Shown: positions 44,328 through 53,734 of the stretch, piece by piece
How positions within the stretch are numbered: the first letter of the stretch is position 1
How the letters are laid out: every line of letters starts with the position of its first letter
NCBI GenBank assembly: GCA_035632315.1
Contig: DASQGZ010000022.1
Coordinates: 62,001 to 126,000 of the forward strand
Reading direction: 5' to 3'
DNA: 64,000 bases
Source of the DNA: JAFDZW01 sp035632315
Lineage (GTDB): Bacteria; Bacteroidota; Ignavibacteria; Palsa-1295
Notes under the pieces: model-generated
Told to the model about the DNA's origin: nothing
The model's database searches: none
What the model saw: the letters and a program-made list of their open reading frames with translations, nothing else
Made by a program: the position numbers and the translations under genes

Positions 44328-46241
44328 TTATTCGATCACGATCGCCTTGCGCATCACATCGCCGGCCGGCGTATGAAGCACAATATAATAGCTTCCCGGA
44401 GCAAGGGCCAGACGCTGAGCGTCAATGGTAAATACACTCTTTTCGCCGATACCGAGGAATCGCTCACCACTTTGATAGACACTCTTGCCGGTAATGTCAA
44501 CAAGTTCCAGTTTCACTGCGCCTGCATCCAGAGCAGTGACTTCAACAGATGAGCTATGCGAGAACGGGTTCGGCATAACAGTCATCGAGAATTTTGCTTC
44601 GGCTTCAGCTTGAACACTGTTTTTAATGCCATTGCCGGTAAGGTTCACGCTTAGCACGCTATCAGTCTCCCCGCTGTGAAAGAGGCTGTCCTGATAATGA
44701 ATAACAAGCTTTGCCGAATAACTTCTGATCGCAGATGGAGTAAATGTAACTGTAAAATTCGATTGTGAGCCGCCGGCAACCGTGATATTCGGCGGTACTG
44801 TCGGTGATACTGAAAACGCCGAAGCATCGGCTCCGGTAATTGCCGTACTTGTGATAACAACTTCATTCGCCGTCGTATCGATCACAGATGCGGTCAAGGG
44901 TGAATTTCCGTTCGTCTTCGTATCCGGGAAGCTCAGAGTTGGCGGATTGATGTATGCCGTTCCTCTTTGATATGGTGCTACTTTAGGAACGAAGCCCATA
45001 AAAATTGGCTGTCGTTCCATCTGTGCATGGTCATTAAAAACAAAATATGATTTGTTCGCACTCATATCATATATCCAGATAGACGACTGTGCCGGCTCAG
45101 CATAATCATCGGATCTGGAAGTAACGAACACGACAGAATCGCCGCCTCGAGAGAACGCCACATCACCGCCATTACCGAGCGGGCCTCCTTGACGCGGAAC
45201 GATGACTTCTTGACCGTTGTCAAGATCGCTCCAGTTGCCGGTATATCCTGTAAACATGTGAAGGCTATCAGGCAGGGCTGAGGCAGGAATCGCATCACCT
45301 GTTTGCGACAAATTCGAGATTGTCCCCGATATTCTGAACGAATAGAAATACATATCTCGATTTACATTTGGTATCAGGCCTATCTCTGCCATTTCGGGGC
45401 TGCTTCCGTCAATATGTTTTAACGTAAATCCAAAAGCAGAGTCGATATTCCATTTTGGACGCAAAGCTTGAACAGGAGCAGTAATATTACTTAACTGGAT
45501 ATCGTAACTGCCGGCAGCTACTGACGGATTCCAAGCGACAATTGACATACGCGGGAAACCTTGAGGGAAGCCGTCGCAAATGCCGACAAGCATTGTATTG
45601 CCGTCAGCACTTGTAATAATATTTGTCATGTGGTAGCCGTCTTTTGCCGCATCGTTGCCACGAAGCGTTACGGAGTCAGTGCCACCTGATCCGTCAAAAT
45701 TACCATGATAGAATTGCACAGAATCACCCGGATTGACTTTCATCCACGTTGCATACCACTGTGTTTCATCCGGAGTCAATGTTCCGAGCGGTAATGCTTT
45801 GACAGGCTGCAGCGGATTCCATTCGGTATAAAAGCGGAGCATATTCAGCGGTCCGATCTTTGTGACCGGGAAATTCTTAATATATGCTCCCTTGAGAGTA
45901 AAGGGGGAATCGAGTCGGGCAAAACCGGAAATACTATCTATAAGATTATTCGGGTTGAGAAAAACCACACGACATCCGATCAGAAGCGATTTGCCATCTC
46001 TTGTCGAAGCAAGAACGGCAAGACGTTTTAGTGAAAACACTTGATGTGGGTTTGCACTGGTTGTTGATTGAATGAGCGTGTCCACTTTATTAGAGCCAAC
46101 CGTCGCAGCAAGAATCATAGTACGATCGCTATTGGTGTATGCGATCCGTGCCGGATTGGGTGATCCCTGAGCAAACAGCCCCGAACCGAGTAACGCAAGT
46201 GTGAGAACCGCTATTGCCGCAAAGAAGACGTTTCGAATCAT
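44328..46241 (-). CDS. Secreted protein with Ig-like (choice-of-anchor D) domain and T9SS sorting domain
   Basis: This protein is 637 aa from ATG 46241 (MIRNVFFAAIAVLTLALLGSGLFAQ, signal peptide); the longer frame to 46565 adds 108 implausible residues. The first ~430 residues resemble a TolB/WD40-like propeller (ARIAYTNSDRTMILAA, DGKSLLIGCR, GDSVVFVTSRSDD). An ASPM-SPD-2-Hydin/choice-of-anchor D domain follows (PPTLSFPDTKTNGNSPL). The last ~75 residues (VMPNPFSHSSSVEV, LELVDITGKSVYQ, LAPGSYYIVL) are a T9SS domain. It is divergent from another T9SS gene. Confidence 0.8.
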   Translation of the reverse strand: MIRNVFFAAIAVLTLALLGSGLFAQGSPNPARIAYTNSDRTMILAATVGSNKVDTLIQSTTSANPHQVFSLKRLAVLASTRDGKSLLIGCRVVFLNPNNLIDSISGFARLDSPFTLKGAYIKNFPVTKIGPLNMLRFYTEWNPLQPVKALPLGTLTPDETQWYATWMKVNPGDSVQFYHGNFDGSGGTDSVTLRGNDAAKDGYHMTNIITSADGNTMLVGICDGFPQGFPRMSIVAWNPSVAAGSYDIQLSNITAPVQALRPKWNIDSAFGFTLKHIDGSSPEMAEIGLIPNVNRDMYFYSFRISGTISNLSQTGDAIPASALPDSLHMFTGYTGNWSDLDNGQEVIVPRQGGPLGNGGDVAFSRGGDSVVFVTSRSDDYAEPAQSSIWIYDMSANKSYFVFNDHAQMERQPIFMGFVPKVAPYQRGTAYINPPTLSFPDTKTNGNSPLTASVIDTTANEVVITSTAITGADASAFSVSPTVPPNITVAGGSQSNFTVTFTPSAIRSYSAKLVIHYQDSLFHSGETDSVLSVNLTGNGIKNSVQAEAEAKFSMTVMPNPFSHSSSVEVTALDAGAVKLELVDITGKSVYQSGERFLGIGEKSVFTIDAQRLALAPGSYYIVLHTPAGDVMRKAIVIE

Positions 46242-46394
46242 AAGAGTATAGTTTAGATGAATATTATATAACACAATAGGGAGTACAAAGATACAAAAAA
46301 GTGTGGTAAATACCCGCAAAACGAACTCTGATGAAAACTCAGGGAGCGAAGCATGCTCGGTTTGGTGTTGTGTGTCATTCTTGTTCCTATTCGC

Positions 46395-48050
46395 ATGAAA
46401 CAGATCTGTTATTTCCTGTTCGTTATATTTATGTGTCAGCCAGCCACTGCCCAAACCTTCGAATGGGCGCGTAAAGCAGAAGCTTCGGTGATGGCAAGCG
46501 TTTCGGGGATTGTACCGGAAACATCCGGCGCCGTCGTACTTGGAAATTTTTATAATGACATTCACTTTGACTCCGTCTCACTGTACTCCTCAGCTCGCGA
46601 TATATTCCTCACTCGTTTCGATGTCTCAGGAAAAACGGTCTGGACAAAACGATTCGGCGGTCCCTATGACGACTTTGGAACCGATATTCGGCGTTCAAAA
46701 GACGGAAGCTATTACATAGCAGGATCATTTTTCAAACAGATCGCTTTTGGCGCAGATACGCTCAAGAGTGCCGGCGATATAGATGGCTTTATCGCAAAAC
46801 TAAACAACAACGGATCTGTGATCTGGGCACGGAGAATTGGTGGTACGAACAGCGATTACGTATCGGCGGTCGCGCCGGATGAAAAAGGCAACGCGTTTGT
46901 AGCGGGATATTTTCGCGATACCACAACTCTGGGAAATATCAAGCTTGTCTCATGGGAGCGAAGTCTCTTGACGATGTATCTCGCGAAATATGATGCGCTG
47001 GGAAATTGTCTGTGGGCCAAGCGTATCGGCGCATCAAATTATCAAAGTCAATTTGAAAGCATCGGGCTCGATGTCGATCCGAAGGGCAACGCATATCTTG
47101 CTGGAGTTGTGCATAATAAGGTGGAGGTTGATACAGCACGAATTAACGCGATCGGCACAACTGATTTGTTTATTGCAAAATTTAATCAGGAAGGTTCGGT
47201 CATTTGGGCAAAAGACATCGGCGCAGCCGCATCCGTTGTGACGGCAAAATCACTGCGGCATGATGAGCATTCGTCTTTATATGTGAATGGTTATTTTACC
47301 AACGCTGTCTCGTTTGATTCCAAAACGACGCTTGTTTCCCCGCTCGGATATTCCGACGTCTATCTTGCAAAATTCCGGGATAACGGAGAGTTCGTTTGGG
47401 TGCGAAACGGTTCGGGCCGTGGTGCTAAAACTTCAGATGCGATGGCACTTGATAAAGCCGGGAATATTTATCTTACCGGAAGTTTTACCGACACGATCCG
47501 GCTTGCGAACTCGACACTCGCCGGCTATGGAATGCAGAACGTTTACGCTGCGTCTTATGACATGAATGGCACGTTGAGGTGGGCGCGCGAATCCAGCCCC
47601 CGTTCAATGATCTTTGCACGCTCGGTTGCCGTTGATGGCAGCGGATATATTTATTTGGCAGGCGATTTTAACGATACGATTGCGTTTGGCAACCACGACC
47701 TCACTGCCATGCACACAGCGCAAGATATCTTTATAACGAAATTATCTCCACATTCCGATTGGACGATGAATAAAACATCCTCGGATCCGCCGACGAAAGA
47801 AGAGATCACTTCTTTCATTCATAATAAATTATTGAAATCGCTTGACCTTTCATTCTCGATCATAGGTACACAATTTGTGAAGCTCGGGCTCTACGATATG
47901 CTTGGTAACTTTACAGCTTGCTATACTGAAGAAGTTCTTTCGTCCGGCACCTACCATGTAAAGATCGATTTAAAACCAATAGGGCAAGGTTCATATTATT
48001 TGCGTCTTGTTGACGGGGTGAATAAACAGACGAAACGGCTCGATTTCTAA
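46395..48050 (+). CDS. Secreted SBBP-type beta-propeller protein with T9SS-like tail
   Basis: This protein is 551 aa from ATG 46395 (MKQICYFLFVIFMCQPATAQ, signal peptide); ATG 46353 in frame is less likely. About eight blades have the pattern G-x-x-[V/L]-W-[A/T]-[K/R]-x-[I/F]-G-[G/A] then D-x-x-G-[N/S]-x-Y-[L/I]-[A/T]-G-x-F, as in SBBP repeats. The C-terminal ~70 residues (VKLGLYDMLGNFTA, LSSGTYHVKIDLKPIGQGSYYLRL) look like a sorting domain, without the usual YPNP start. It shares a divergent promoter region with the minus-strand T9SS gene. Confidence 0.78.
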   Translation: MKQICYFLFVIFMCQPATAQTFEWARKAEASVMASVSGIVPETSGAVVLGNFYNDIHFDSVSLYSSARDIFLTRFDVSGKTVWTKRFGGPYDDFGTDIRRSKDGSYYIAGSFFKQIAFGADTLKSAGDIDGFIAKLNNNGSVIWARRIGGTNSDYVSAVAPDEKGNAFVAGYFRDTTTLGNIKLVSWERSLLTMYLAKYDALGNCLWAKRIGASNYQSQFESIGLDVDPKGNAYLAGVVHNKVEVDTARINAIGTTDLFIAKFNQEGSVIWAKDIGAAASVVTAKSLRHDEHSSLYVNGYFTNAVSFDSKTTLVSPLGYSDVYLAKFRDNGEFVWVRNGSGRGAKTSDAMALDKAGNIYLTGSFTDTIRLANSTLAGYGMQNVYAASYDMNGTLRWARESSPRSMIFARSVAVDGSGYIYLAGDFNDTIAFGNHDLTAMHTAQDIFITKLSPHSDWTMNKTSSDPPTKEEITSFIHNKLLKSLDLSFSIIGTQFVKLGLYDMLGNFTACYTEEVLSSGTYHVKIDLKPIGQGSYYLRLVDGVNKQTKRLDF

Positions 48051-48078
48051 TTTTTTCCACTTTCACCCACAAATATCG

Positions 48079-48086
48079 TATATTTG
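48079..48086 (+). promoter_or_regulatory. -7 element TATATTTG upstream of the FtsB-like gene
   Basis: TATATTTG lies 33 nt before ATG 48119 and is the right arm of a CAAATA (48070-48075) / TATTTG (48081-48086) inverted repeat, so the site could be covered by a regulator. Confidence 0.5.
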
Positions 48087-48118
48087 TTTATCCGGGTTTG
48101 CTGTGTGTGGAAATTTAA

Positions 48119-48436
48119 ATGAAAAAGCCGAAGCTCAAGCAAAAAATAAAGAAGATACTCCGCTCCCCGAAATTGCTGTTAGTCACAGCGATCATTATCA
48201 CCATTTCCACAACACTTTTTTTTGCCAATAAAGGAATTTGGCGACATATTGCGTTACGCCGAGAAGTCAATACTCGTCAAAATGAATCCAACGCACTTGC
48301 TCTCGAAGAAAAGCAGCTTACTGACAGAGTTGATCTGCTAACTCACGAAGAACCGACGATCACCGAACGGATTGCCCGCGAACGCTACCGTCTCAAACGA
48401 CCGGATGAAACGATCTATCGTGAAGAGAAGAAATGA
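48119..48436 (+). CDS. FtsB/DivIC-like septum formation initiator
   Basis: This 105-aa bitopic protein has a basic cytoplasmic N-terminus (KKPKLKQKIKKILRSPK), one membrane helix (LLLVTAIIITISTTLFF), and a periplasmic coiled coil (RREVNTRQNESNALALEEKQLTDRVDLL). It ends RERYRLKRPDETIYREE, the family hallmark (R-x-x-Y-x-x-x-x-x-[E/D]-x-x-[Y/F]). Such proteins link divisome components FtsQ and FtsL. Confidence 0.83.
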   Translation: MKKPKLKQKIKKILRSPKLLLVTAIIITISTTLFFANKGIWRHIALRREVNTRQNESNALALEEKQLTDRVDLLTHEEPTITERIARERYRLKRPDETIYREEKK

Positions 48437-48547
48437 ATCCCGCTGCGAAGTTAGATGTTAGGGGCTGGGTTTGGGAGAGGACATATTTTCTTTACACCGA
48501 TAACCCGGCACTAAAAACTATCAGGGGATCCTGATGAATGTTGCTAA

Positions 48548-49513
48548 ATGAACCAACTGCCTCAGACGAATACTACTCACGCCATCGGCATAGACATCGG
48601 CGGTACAACGATCAAACTTGCCGTCGTTAACCTTTCGAACGGGAAGATCCTCAAAGAGTTATCGTACCCGACTCCCAACGTATCAGCAAAAGAGGTCGCG
48701 GCACTTGTTGCTCGGTATGCAAATGTTCTTATTCATTCATATACTGATGTTACTCACGTCGGTATCGGCGTCCCAGGTTCGATGAATGCAGATCGAACGG
48801 TGGTAAACTATCCGCCGAATTTTACAAAATGGACATCGGAAAGATTTTCAGAAATGGTCGCAGCCGAACTGCCGATCGTTGAACACGTCATAATGGATAA
48901 CGACGCAAAATGTGCTGCCATTGCAGAGATGCAGTTCGGATCTGCAAAGAATGAGCAATTCTTCTTGCTTGCAACGCTTGGCACAGGCGTCGGCGGAGCA
49001 ATCGTCAGTAATGGCGAAATCTATCGCGGAGCATTCGGCGGGGCAGGTGAGTTTGGGCATGTTATTATCGATATGAACGGCCCTGAGTCGCTTTCCGGTA
49101 TTCGCGGTGTGCTCGAAGCATATATCGGGCAAAAATATCTGTCAGATCGAACCCTCGAAAAACTTTTGGCCGGCAAACGTCAATCCTCACTTCGCACTTT
49201 TCTCGTTTCGCACTCACTTGAACCGAAAGATATTTCGGATGCTGCGATCGCTGGAGATGAATTCGCGAAAGAAGTGCTTGCCGAGTCCGGCCGCTATCTC
49301 GGCATTGCAATGGCAAGTGTGGCGACGCTTTTGGATATCCGGTTGTTTATTGTCACCGGCGGCGTCGCACAAGCGGGCGACTTACTTCTCGAACCTGCGA
49401 GAATTGCGCTTCGCGAGAATGTTCTCGCGCATCAACGCGATTCGGTCGAGATTCGTCAAGGAAAGCTCGGGACGAAAGCAGGTGTTGTTGGAGCTGCGCT
49501 CTTAGTACGGTGA
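48548..49513 (+). CDS. ROK-family sugar kinase lacking the zinc-site cysteines
   Basis: This 321-aa glucokinase-like protein has phosphate-1 motif GIDIGGTTIKLAV, catalytic Asp in VIMDNDAKCAAIAE, ATP loop LGTGVGGAIV, and GAFGGAGEFGHVIID with the zinc-ligand His. Where ROK proteins have C-x-C-G-x-x-G-C-x-E, this one has SLSGIRGVLE at residues 181-190, so all three Cys are Ser181, Ser183 and Val188. It may be a zinc-free kinase for glucose, mannose or N-acetyl sugars. pyrF follows 19 nt later. Confidence 0.88.
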   Translation: MNQLPQTNTTHAIGIDIGGTTIKLAVVNLSNGKILKELSYPTPNVSAKEVAALVARYANVLIHSYTDVTHVGIGVPGSMNADRTVVNYPPNFTKWTSERFSEMVAAELPIVEHVIMDNDAKCAAIAEMQFGSAKNEQFFLLATLGTGVGGAIVSNGEIYRGAFGGAGEFGHVIIDMNGPESLSGIRGVLEAYIGQKYLSDRTLEKLLAGKRQSSLRTFLVSHSLEPKDISDAAIAGDEFAKEVLAESGRYLGIAMASVATLLDIRLFIVTGGVAQAGDLLLEPARIALRENVLAHQRDSVEIRQGKLGTKAGVVGAALLVR

Positions 49514-49532
49514 TAAACATTACAACTCGCGA

Positions 49533-50342
49533 ATGACCTTTCTTGAAAAGATAATCAATGCTCAACAAACTAACCGCTCACTTCTGTGTATCGGTTTGGA
49601 TACGGATATAAAAAAGATACCGAGTACCCTTAAGAACGACCCTGATCCTGTTGCATCATTTAACAAAGCGATCATTGAAGCAACAAAGGATTTAGCATGT
49701 ACGTACAAACCGAATATCGCATACTACGAAGCGATGGGTACGAAAGGATTTGGAAGTATTGAAAAAACACTCGATGCAATTCCAAAATATATTTTTACGA
49801 TCGTCGATGCAAAGCGCGGAGACATCGGTTCGACAAGTGATCAATATGCGTTCGCCTATCAACAAGCACTGCCGTTCGATGCGATCACGCTCAGCCCATA
49901 TATGGGCTACGATTCTGTCGAGCCATTCCTGCGCGATCCTGCAAGAGGTGCGATCTTCCTTGGTGTCACATCAAATCCCGGCGCAAAGGATTTTCAGTAT
50001 CTCGAATTGGCGAACGGGAAAAAAATATACGAACAAGTGACCGACACTGTCAATACATGGAATGAACAAACCCATAACTGTGGCCTAGTTGTCGGGGCAA
50101 CAAAACCTTCTGAGCTAGAAGCGCTTCGTATGCGCGCCCCGAAACTGCCATTCCTTGTGCCGGGAGTCGGCGCGCAAGGTGGGTCTCTAGAAGACGTATT
50201 AAAAGCAAACGGAAGTGGCATTGCGATCATCAATGCAAGCCGGTCGATCATTTATGCCTCAGGCGGCAGTGATTTTGCAGAGGCCGCTCGCCGAGAAGCA
50301 GAAAAATTAGTAAGCCAGATGCGCGCCCTGTATTCGTTTTAA
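49533..50342 (+). CDS. pyrF: Orotidine 5'-phosphate decarboxylase (subfamily 2)
   Basis: This 269-aa enzyme makes UMP in pyrimidine synthesis. The type 2 form is recognised by LCIGLDTDIKKIP, CTYKPNIAYYEAMG, the catalytic VDAKRGDIGST with Lys94, and TLSPYMGYDSVEPFL. The terminal LVPGVGAQGG and INASRSIIYA bind phosphate. It is complete and lies 3 nt upstream of a GNAT gene, so the run ROK-pyrF-GNAT-DUF2851 is likely one operon. Confidence 0.95.
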   Translation: MTFLEKIINAQQTNRSLLCIGLDTDIKKIPSTLKNDPDPVASFNKAIIEATKDLACTYKPNIAYYEAMGTKGFGSIEKTLDAIPKYIFTIVDAKRGDIGSTSDQYAFAYQQALPFDAITLSPYMGYDSVEPFLRDPARGAIFLGVTSNPGAKDFQYLELANGKKIYEQVTDTVNTWNEQTHNCGLVVGATKPSELEALRMRAPKLPFLVPGVGAQGGSLEDVLKANGSGIAIINASRSIIYASGGSDFAEAARREAEKLVSQMRALYSF

Positions 50343-50345
50343 TAT

Positions 50346-50852
50346 ATGCTGTCCGAACTTCTTATCCGCCGATGGAATGAGTTTGACGATGTTGCTGCGC
50401 TGACCGAGTTACTTCATCGCGCGTATAAGCCGCTTGCCGATATGGGGCTTCGTTTTCTTGCGACACATCAGAATGAAGCGACAACACTTGACAGACTTTC
50501 AACCGGTGTGGGATATGTAGGAGAAATCGAAGGAAAGGTCATCGCAACAATAACTCTTTATCATCATAAGTCAAAACACAATGCGCATTGGTATGACAAA
50601 CCTGACGTGGCAGTGATGGGTCAACTCGCTGTCGAACCTGAATTACAGCGGCAAGGAATTGCCACGAAATTGATCTGTCATGTCGAAGAAGAAGCGCACA
50701 AGCTTGGTGCGAACGAACTTGCTCTTGATACAGCTGAAGGAGCGCATCATCTAATTACGTATTACGAAAAACTGGGGTACCGCTTTATTGAATATACAAA
50801 GTGGGATGTGGTTAATTACCGAAGCGTCATCATGAGTAAAACGCTTGTATGA
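50346..50852 (+). CDS. GNAT-family N-acetyltransferase
   Basis: This 168-aa GNAT domain protein has motif A VMGQLAVEPELQRQGIATKLICHVEEEA, with the Q/R-x-x-G-I/A acetyl-CoA loop. Motif B follows, LALDTAEGAHHLITYYEKLGYRFIEYTKW. The acceptor is unknown. It lies 3 nt after pyrF and overlaps the DUF2851 start by 4 nt (ATGA). Confidence 0.9.
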   Translation: MLSELLIRRWNEFDDVAALTELLHRAYKPLADMGLRFLATHQNEATTLDRLSTGVGYVGEIEGKVIATITLYHHKSKHNAHWYDKPDVAVMGQLAVEPELQRQGIATKLICHVEEEAHKLGANELALDTAEGAHHLITYYEKLGYRFIEYTKWDVVNYRSVIMSKTLV

Positions 50853-52198
50853 GGTCGTCATTGAAAGAATCGCTGCTGCATCGTATCTGGCGCGATCATG
50901 CTCGATATGTCGTCGCATCGCCGAGGCTTGCTGATAACTCGCCGGTCCGAATTTTGCATCCTGGTACGTTCAACGATCATCGCGGCGGACCGGATTTTCT
51001 TGGTGCTGAGATTGCGCTTGAAGGAATTGCCATAAAAGGTGATATCGAGATACATCAATCTACTTCAGATTGGCATTCACACGGACATACAGGCGACGAA
51101 AAATATTCCTCGGTCATTCTACACGTTGTTATGGACGATGACGATATCATCAGCCCTACGATGCCGACGCTTGTCCTTCGCGATAATCTTTCATTCGATG
51201 AGCGCGAGTTCTGGGGGCAACTCTTCGAAGAACGCTATGCACATTGGCCGGAGCTTCCATGCTTTCCGCATAATCTTGCCGTGCGGATGAAACTCAAACG
51301 AGTGTTCCTGCGTCAAGTCGCAGAACTTCGACTCGCCGCGCTAATTGCTCGGTTCCAGAAACCGACAATCGAAGCGTTGGATAATGAAGCGTACGAACGG
51401 GTGATGGACGCCCTCGGCTATAGCGAGAATCGCAAGCCGATGGCAGAACTTGCAAAAATATTGCCGCGAACATTGCTCGAACGAGTTCGGAATTCTGAAC
51501 CAACACAACACCTTCCGATAATCTTCGAGGCATTATTTTTTGGCGCGGCAGGACTTATCGAGCAGCCGAAGAAAGAATATACCGACGACGTAAATGAATA
51601 CCTGCTTGATCTCGGTGCGCGCTGGCAGAGTTTGCAGGTTAGTTGTCCAATAGAGAATGTTTTGACTAAAGGTGATTGGGCATTCTTTCGTATTCGTCCG
51701 GTGAATTCACCGTATCGTCGTGTCGCGCTTGCAGCATCACTTGCTGCGAGATATTTTTCAAGAAATGATTTTTCGCTCAGTGAAGATATTTCTTTTGACG
51801 AACCTGATAATTGGTGGCTCAAGCACACCTCGTTCAAAAGTGCGCTTAGTGAACCGCATTCTTTACTCGGTGAAGAACGCGGACGAGCGATCGAGATCAA
51901 TGTCCTGATTCCTGCTCGGATCGCGGCGGCAAGGATCCGTTCGTCGAGTACGGGATCATTGCGTTCGGAACGATCAGTTCGACAGCAATGGGCAGAGCTT
52001 CCGTCGCGTTCGAGCGCTGCATATTGCAGAACGATCGAACAAGAATTACTCGAAGGCGAGAAAGTAAGAACAACGGCTGATGAGCAGGGGGCATTGCACC
52101 TCTATAGAAATTATTGCTCGCGGTTGCGGTGCAATGAATGTCCGGTAGGCAAGCAGCTCGTCGAAGGCGGTTGGAAAGCACCAGTGGCGAAGCTTTAG
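50849..52198 (+). CDS. DUF2851 family protein
   Basis: This 449-aa protein matches DUF2851, a conserved family of unknown function common in Bacteroidota. Visible marks are ESLLHRIWRDHARYV, RILHPGTFNDHRGGPDFLGAEI, GDIEIHQSTSDWHSHGHTGDEKYSSVILHVV with a conserved E-x-H-x-x-x-x-D-W-x-x-H metal-like pattern, and a C-terminal Cys cluster (NYCSRLRCNECPVGKQ). That Cys cluster with the early Glu/His/Asp set suggests a nuclease-like or metal-binding fold, but this is inference. Confidence 0.88.
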   Translation: MRSSLKESLLHRIWRDHARYVVASPRLADNSPVRILHPGTFNDHRGGPDFLGAEIALEGIAIKGDIEIHQSTSDWHSHGHTGDEKYSSVILHVVMDDDDIISPTMPTLVLRDNLSFDEREFWGQLFEERYAHWPELPCFPHNLAVRMKLKRVFLRQVAELRLAALIARFQKPTIEALDNEAYERVMDALGYSENRKPMAELAKILPRTLLERVRNSEPTQHLPIIFEALFFGAAGLIEQPKKEYTDDVNEYLLDLGARWQSLQVSCPIENVLTKGDWAFFRIRPVNSPYRRVALAASLAARYFSRNDFSLSEDISFDEPDNWWLKHTSFKSALSEPHSLLGEERGRAIEINVLIPARIAAARIRSSSTGSLRSERSVRQQWAELPSRSSAAYCRTIEQELLEGEKVRTTADEQGALHLYRNYCSRLRCNECPVGKQLVEGGWKAPVAKL

Positions 52199-52223
52199 AC
52201 AAAAAAGCCGCATTGAGCGGCAT
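52199..52223 (-). terminator. Terminator of the tRNA-Gly transcript
   Basis: On the minus strand GCCGC (52221-52217) and GCGGC (52211-52207) form a 5-bp stem around TCAAT, followed by six T (52206-52201). It lies 10 nt beyond the tRNA 3' end. Confidence 0.75.
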
Positions 52224-52230
52224 TTCTAAG

Positions 52231-52303
<73 letters not shown>

Positions 52304-52399
52304 TTATCATTGGAGCGCGGTATTAACACAATACTCACTTCGGAAGGTTTCCTTAACTCAAAAGCCTTAGCTACTGTTATCAAATTTCTATAAATAGAG

Positions 52400-53641
52400 A
52401 TGATAGGCACCACCCAACACGCAACCAGTAACCTACAATCCGATCTCGAGCGCGACCTGCGCCGCGAGCGATTCGCGATGCGTTCGCTGCTGGAATTTGC
52501 ACGCACGCTAACACCCGATCTTGGTCCGGTCGGCATACTGAAAAGTATTCAGCGCACCATTATGGGCAAGGCGCTCATTACCGACGGGTTTGCATATCTT
52601 GGCGAAGACGACGGCCATTCGCGGCGCTATCGTCTTGTTTCGCATTCCGGTCTTCGCGCATTTCCGTTTCCTGAAACGATCACATTCGAAGAGCTTGAGA
52701 CATGGATATTTTCTCCGCCTGAAGGTGTGCGCACAACACTGCCTGTTTTTGACTCCGAACAAAACGACATTATCGCATTTCTCGGCTTCGGTAAACCGCT
52801 TGTGCCTGGCGGCGAACTTCAGGGCGAAGATAATTATCTCGAATCGCTTTCGCTGCTTGCCGGAATGGCGATCACAAATGCGCGGCTCTTTGAAGCTCAG
52901 CGAGAGCGCGAACGACTCGAAGGGGAGCTTCGCTTAGCGCGTGAGATCCAACAATCACTTCTGCCGGCTGAATTGCCGCATATTGAAGGCTTATCTTTTT
53001 TTGCTTATAATCGTCAGAGCGAACTTGTCGGCGGTGATTATTATGATGTGATCGCGCTTAGCGAACACGAAGCACTGCTCGTCATTGCCGATGTTGTCGG
53101 TAAAGGCGCGAGCGCAGCGATTTTAATGTCGAACGTGCAGGCTTCGCTTCATGCGCTTGTGCCGCAGCTTCGATCCGGGATGATCTCATTGACGAAACTT
53201 GTATTCATTCTTAATGATCTAATCGTCGAAAGCACGTCTGCCGAGCGTTTTGTAACGGCTGTGCTTGCGATCGCAGATACTTTAACGAACGAGCTTCGCA
53301 CTGTTGTATGCGGGCATCCGCGGCCGATCCTTATTTCACCAAATGGCTCTATATCAGAGATCACTGCATGCGGATTCCCGCTTGGTGTGATCGCCGCAGC
53401 CAATTACGAAGAAGTGGTGACCAAGTTCACCGCCGGCACAAGTCTCTTTCTCTATACAGATGGCCTGTCGGAGGCAACCACTTCTCAAGGAGGGACAATG
53501 GTTGGTACTCGTGGCGTGAATGATCTTGCCAAGCAGATCGCATTATCAAGCGATGCCAATGCTGTCGAGAATGTAATCTTTACGGATGCTCATCTTATGG
53601 TACGGGATGATCTGACACTGCTTGTGGCGAAGAGGAAGTGA
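52400..53641 (+). CDS. RsbU-type PP2C serine phosphatase with GAF-like sensor
   Basis: This 413-aa protein has an N-terminal helical and GAF-like region (~25-165) followed by a linker helix (RERERLEGELRLAREIQQSLLP). The SpoIIE/PP2C phosphatase core contains SELVGGDYYDVIAL, the metal-binding ADVVGKGASAAILMSN, VVCGHPRPILI, and LYTDGLSEATTSQGG near the end. It probably dephosphorylates an anti-sigma-factor antagonist in partner switching; the partners are not nearby. Confidence 0.9.
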   Translation: MIGTTQHATSNLQSDLERDLRRERFAMRSLLEFARTLTPDLGPVGILKSIQRTIMGKALITDGFAYLGEDDGHSRRYRLVSHSGLRAFPFPETITFEELETWIFSPPEGVRTTLPVFDSEQNDIIAFLGFGKPLVPGGELQGEDNYLESLSLLAGMAITNARLFEAQRERERLEGELRLAREIQQSLLPAELPHIEGLSFFAYNRQSELVGGDYYDVIALSEHEALLVIADVVGKGASAAILMSNVQASLHALVPQLRSGMISLTKLVFILNDLIVESTSAERFVTAVLAIADTLTNELRTVVCGHPRPILISPNGSISEITACGFPLGVIAAANYEEVVTKFTAGTSLFLYTDGLSEATTSQGGTMVGTRGVNDLAKQIALSSDANAVENVIFTDAHLMVRDDLTLLVAKRK

Positions 53642-53650
53642 TGATCCTGA

Positions 53651-53686
53651 AGAATTCAAAATTCAGAACTCAACATTCAAAATTCC
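53651..53686. repeat. AT-rich micro-repeat upstream of gcvT
   Basis: AATTCAAAATTCAGAACTC and AACATTCAAAATTC words form a run similar to 4404-4434. See that entry. Confidence 0.4.
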
Positions 53687-53703
53687 TCTTGCCGTTTTCG
53701 TCG

Positions 53704-53711
53704 TATTTTTG
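53704..53711 (+). promoter_or_regulatory. -7 element TATTTTTG upstream of gcvT
   Basis: TATTTTTG fits TAnnTTTG and lies 24 nt before the TTG start at 53735. No riboswitch-like structure is visible. Confidence 0.45.
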
Positions 53712-53734
53712 CAGTTTATATCTAATCAAATAGT

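Noticed and set aside
46242..46565. N-terminal extension of the minus-strand T9SS protein
   Set aside because: The added 108 residues precede a clean signal peptide at ATG 46241 and look non-coding; the stretch is the divergent promoter region.
53642..53734. Glycine riboswitch before gcvT (and before glyA)
   Set aside because: The gaps are short, AT-rich and lack the conserved glycine-aptamer words.
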